Assembly: GCF_963665445.1 (NCBI RefSeq)
Contig: NZ_OY762276.1
Span: forward strand, 1,768,001 to 1,832,000
From: an uncultured Desulfobulbus sp.
GTDB taxonomy: Bacteria; Desulfobacterota; Desulfobulbia; Desulfobulbales; Desulfobulbaceae
Length of the DNA stretch: 64,000 nt
Direction: 5' to 3'
Positions 61,178 to 64,000 of the stretch are shown in pieces. Position 1 is the first letter of the stretch; every line of letters starts with the position of its first letter. Under the pieces are notes generated by a model, which had not been told where the DNA came from, did no database searches, and worked only from the letters and a program-made list of their open reading frames with translations. A program made the position numbers and the translations under genes.

Positions 61178-62794
61178 TCACGAACTGCAGGAGAGCATGG
61201 AGCATCCGGGACGATGGCGCGCCCATTCTGGACGCTTTTGCGCATACTGGTCCTTGTCCGGCTGTTCCTCGTAGGGATGACGCAGCACCTCAAGCAGTTC
61301 CTCCACAAGGGAATAATCCCCTTCGCTGACCTTGTCTATAGCCAATTGGGCCAAATAGTTACGCAAAACGAATTTAGGATTGACCCTGTTCATCTGCTGG
61401 ATGCGCTGATGATTCCCAGCGGGATCATCACCTAGCCGCCGTGCATAGCGCCCAAGCCAGCTGGCAAGCTGCAGGCGGTAGTCTTCCGTGAGTTGCTGCG
61501 GCTGATAAAAGGCGGGAAGCAGGGGGGGGATGCGGTCCTGCTCGTTTTCGGCGTGCAGGGGGACCTGGGCCAGTTTGCGAAAGAAGATGGTCATGTCGGT
61601 TTCGACACGTGGTAACAGTCGCAGCAGTTCCTCGATCAAGCCCTGGTCAGTGGTCGGCTCGAAGGTGCCCAGACCAAGCTTCTGCACCATCATCTGCCGC
61701 CAGCCCTGCTCAAAGAAGGAAGTATAGGCATGAAGGATCTCCTCAAGCGGTTTGGTCTCACCGATCAGAGGATGAATGGCTTCGGCCAATCGTGCCAGGT
61801 TCCATTGACCGATTTGCGCCTGCCTGCCGTAACAGTAGCGTCGGCCCATACCGTCGGTGGTGTTCGGCGTCCAGGTGGGATCGTAATCCTCGAGCCAGCC
61901 GTAGGGGCCGTAATCGATGGTCAGGCCGAGGATGGACATGTTGTCGGTATTCATCACCCCGTGGACGAAGCCGACCCGCAGCCATTGCACCATCAGTTCC
62001 GCGGTCATGCGGCAGACCTGTTCAAACCAGGCGAGGATGCTGTCTTTGCTGGCAGGGCCAATATGGGCAAAGTGATGACGCAGGGTGAACTCGACCAGTT
62101 GTTGGAGGATTTCCCGTTCCCCTCGTGCGGCATGAATCTCGAAGTTGCCGAAGCGGAGGAAGGAGGGGGCGAGGCGGCAAATCACCGCGCCGGGCTCCAG
62201 TTGCGGGTGACCGTCGTAGAACATATCGCGCATCACCGATTCGCCGGTCAGGATCAGGCTCAGGGCGCGGGTTGTGGGAATGCCGAGGTGGAACATGGCC
62301 TCGCTGCAGAGAAACTCTCGCAACGAAGAACGAAGTACGGCCAGACCGTCGGCACTGCGGGAGTAGGGGGTCGGACCTGCACCTTTGAGCTGAAGCATCC
62401 AGTGTTCCCCCTGATTGTTGACTACCTCGCCGAGGTTGATCGCCCGGCCGTCGCCCAGCTGTCCCGCCCAGTTGCCGAACTGATGGCCGCCGTAGCAGGC
62501 GGCATGGGGATCCATTGCTGGGAGGAGTCCATTGCCGGAGAAGACGTGGCAAAAGAGAGTGGACTGTACAGCCTCCCCGGATAGATCGACCAGTCGTGCT
62601 GCTTCCCTTGAATGGGCCACAAGCTTCGGTCCCTGAACCGGTGTCGGTCGTACCCGGGAATAGCAGGCATGATAGACCTGGCGGCGACTGTTTTCCGGGT
62701 TGACATCAGCTGGCAGTTCCCGCGTGAAACGGTTGTCGAAAATAAGATCGTCAAGAGATTGCTTGAATGGTGAAGAATGAAGAGCCCGCGTCAT
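61178..62794 (-). CDS. selO: Protein adenylyltransferase SelO (YdiU/UPF0061)
   Basis: 538 residues, pseudokinase fold that AMPylates proteins in oxidative stress. Landmarks: PMDPHAACYGGHQFGNWAGQ-type segment, LGDGRAINLGEV, LQLKGAGPTPYSR with the ATP-binding Lys, GFVHGVMNTDNMSILGLTID with catalytic Asn/Asp, and IDYGPYGWLEDYDP. The C-terminal CSMLSCSS retains the redox Cys pair where selenoprotein O has Sec. ATG 62794 follows GGAG. Complete. Confidence 0.95.
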   Translation of the reverse strand: MTRALHSSPFKQSLDDLIFDNRFTRELPADVNPENSRRQVYHACYSRVRPTPVQGPKLVAHSREAARLVDLSGEAVQSTLFCHVFSGNGLLPAMDPHAACYGGHQFGNWAGQLGDGRAINLGEVVNNQGEHWMLQLKGAGPTPYSRSADGLAVLRSSLREFLCSEAMFHLGIPTTRALSLILTGESVMRDMFYDGHPQLEPGAVICRLAPSFLRFGNFEIHAARGEREILQQLVEFTLRHHFAHIGPASKDSILAWFEQVCRMTAELMVQWLRVGFVHGVMNTDNMSILGLTIDYGPYGWLEDYDPTWTPNTTDGMGRRYCYGRQAQIGQWNLARLAEAIHPLIGETKPLEEILHAYTSFFEQGWRQMMVQKLGLGTFEPTTDQGLIEELLRLLPRVETDMTIFFRKLAQVPLHAENEQDRIPPLLPAFYQPQQLTEDYRLQLASWLGRYARRLGDDPAGNHQRIQQMNRVNPKFVLRNYLAQLAIDKVSEGDYSLVEELLEVLRHPYEEQPDKDQYAQKRPEWARHRPGCSMLSCSS

Positions 62795-62890
62795 TGTCTG
62801 CTCCGGTTGTCTGGGGTGGAGGCGGGGCAAAGCGCAGTTTGCCTTGAGAAGAACTTGTCAGACCAAAATATTTCCTGTATTGCTCCGGCC

Positions 62891-63781
62891 ATGAATAGCT
62901 TGAAACCTGTCATTGCCGGCCTTGCCGTTGTTTTCATCTGGTCCGGGTGGATCACCCTTTCCCGCCTTGGGGTGCATACCGAACTGCAACCATCCGATAT
63001 TACACTGCTTCGATACTGGACTGCCTTGTTGGTGGTCGCTCCCATGGTGGTCCGCTATCCGTGGCGGGAGCACACTCTCTTGCAGTACCTGGTCATTGGT
63101 CTGGGTGTTGGTTTTCCCTACACCATGCTTTCTTTTTACGGCCTCAAAGTCATTCCCGCTGCCCATGCGGGGGTGCTGGTCAACGGCATGCTACCCGTCC
63201 TGGGGGCTGTCGCCGCCTGGATCCTGTTTCGCCAGCGCATTGCCGCTCATCGATATGCAGCCATCGGACTGATCTTTTTCTCCAATCTGATCATGTCCGG
63301 CGACTTTACCCTGACACTGAATCAAGTTTCCGGCATACTCTTCTTGCTGACCGCAGCAGTCTGCTACACCTTTCATATGATTGGCATTCGTCTGTGGAAG
63401 TTAGGCTGGCAGGATGTGCTTGTCATTGTACCCGTGGTTAACGTCTTGATTTTCACTCCATTATGGCCGCTGTTTCCCAGTGGGCTTGGGGAGGCTATGT
63501 ACCACGATATGGCAGTTCAGGCGGTTTATCAAGGGGTGATCGTCAATGTTATCGCTCTGATGTGCGTCGCCTACGCCATTCGTCATCTGGGAACCCTGAC
63601 CGTGGCCCTGTTTATGAGTTTTGTCCCGGTGACCACGGCCATCCTTGCCTGGATCGTCCTCGGTGAACGCCTCAATCCCTGGGAAATCGCCGGTATCCTC
63701 GGTTGTTCATTGGGACTTGTCTGGTATGCACGAGAACCAAAGGACAGAAGGCTGAAGGCAGAGACCGACCGGCCGGGATAA
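62891..63781 (+). CDS. DMT-superfamily transporter (EamA type)
   Basis: 296 residues with ten hydrophobic segments arranged as two EamA repeats (residues about 7-135 and 150-285; GILFLLTAAVCYTFHMIGIR begins the second). An inner-membrane metabolite or drug exporter is inferred; the substrate is unknown. ATG 62891 is chosen from the alignment of the first helix (KPVIAGLAVVFIWSGWI). Divergent from selO. A perfect 23-bp inverted repeat follows. Confidence 0.85.
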   Translation: MNSLKPVIAGLAVVFIWSGWITLSRLGVHTELQPSDITLLRYWTALLVVAPMVVRYPWREHTLLQYLVIGLGVGFPYTMLSFYGLKVIPAAHAGVLVNGMLPVLGAVAAWILFRQRIAAHRYAAIGLIFFSNLIMSGDFTLTLNQVSGILFLLTAAVCYTFHMIGIRLWKLGWQDVLVIVPVVNVLIFTPLWPLFPSGLGEAMYHDMAVQAVYQGVIVNVIALMCVAYAIRHLGTLTVALFMSFVPVTTAILAWIVLGERLNPWEIAGILGCSLGLVWYAREPKDRRLKAETDRPG

Positions 63782-63800
63782 GTCGCGAAAAACAGAAAGA

Positions 63801-63853
63801 TGCGCAGGACAAGCGGGTTGTTGGCAGTTTCAACAACCCGCTTGTCCTGCGCA
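63801..63853 (+). terminator. Perfect 23-bp inverted repeat after the DMT gene
   Basis: Bases 63801-63823 (starting TGCGCAGGACAAGC) are the exact reverse complement of 63831-63853, with a 7-nt loop GCAGTTT. No T-tract follows. Probably a transcription terminator or mRNA-end stabiliser, but a repeat remnant is possible. Confidence 0.55.
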
Positions 63854-63933
63854 CGAAACCCTATCCGGATCAGGCCGGTAGAAGGTGCAATTCCAAGGGG
63901 CTACCTGGTGCTTGAATTGGGTGGGGAAACACC

Positions 63934-63974
63934 AAAAGAAAACCCCACCGCTGAGTGGAAAACAGACGGTGGGG
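63934..63974 (-). terminator. Minus-strand terminator for a gene beyond the window
   Basis: CCCCACCG (63943-63950) pairs with CGGTGGGG (63967-63974). On the minus strand the stem is followed by TTTTCTTTTGG. It should end a leftward gene entering from outside the right edge. Confidence 0.7.
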
Positions 63975-64000
63975 GAAAAGGGGGTCCCATGCAGTTGGAA

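Overview
The window looks like a chromosome segment of an anaerobic Gram-negative bacterium, most likely a sulfate reducer or sulfur disproportionator of Desulfobacterota (Desulfobulbales-like). This is inferred from gene content: an electron-bifurcating [FeFe] hydrogenase under Rex, [FeFe] maturation genes, a sensory [FeFe] hydrogenase, a MucR-type zinc-finger regulator, sigma-54 promoters and regulators, a ZraP/ZraS-like pair, a YcaO-TPR protein and LPS-type heptosyltransferase. No rRNA, tRNA or CRISPR array was seen.

Layout. 1-5.9 kb: 3' end of a P-type cation ATPase; glnB (P-II) behind a good sigma-54 promoter but broken by a one-base frameshift; a MucR-like regulator; a divergent MFS exporter/LysR pair. 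5.9-17.5 kb is an accessory, decaying region: an esterase pseudogene, two large exported proteins (one with a transglutaminase-like core), AT-rich small exported proteins, a complete ISL3-family element with 18/23 terminal inverted repeats and an 8-bp target duplication, GC-rich hairpins in a gene-free stretch, a dispersed repeat, and a decayed pqiA-pqiB fusion followed by an intact pqiC. 17.7-20.1 kb: three small heat-shock proteins on the minus strand, divergent from a protein with two ribbon-helix-helix-like segments; a perfect 15-bp inverted repeat lies between them.

20.2-32.8 kb is the metabolic centre: rex, then hydC-hydB-hydA (trimeric NAD/ferredoxin [FeFe] hydrogenase), a structured intercistronic gap, then aspA-like lyase, hydF, hydE (fused to an extra 2Fe-2S thioredoxin-like domain), a PAS-containing sensory [FeFe] hydrogenase and a SpoIIE/PP2C-type phosphatase. 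The last three overlap or nearly abut, so H-cluster assembly, hydrogenase and hydrogen signalling are packaged together. HydG is not in the window.

32.8-55.5 kb is mostly housekeeping: DUF882 peptidase, HrpA helicase, GalU, PriA, ZraP/ZraS-like proteins with a sigma-54 promoter, YqgE/AlgH, a cysteine-cluster protein, RlmH, TsaE, YcaO-TPR, heptosyltransferase, glycerophosphodiesterase, a DEDDh exonuclease, a C_GCAxxG_C_C protein, an unknown 285-residue protein, an SH3 protein and a sigma-54 activator whose receiver domain has Asn at the phosphorylation site. 55.5-60.5 kb is a minus-strand thiamin salvage operon thiM-thiE-thiD-thiZ-thiX-thiY with a near-consensus promoter but no recognisable TPP riboswitch. 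The end holds a HAD phosphatase, SelO and a DMT transporter.
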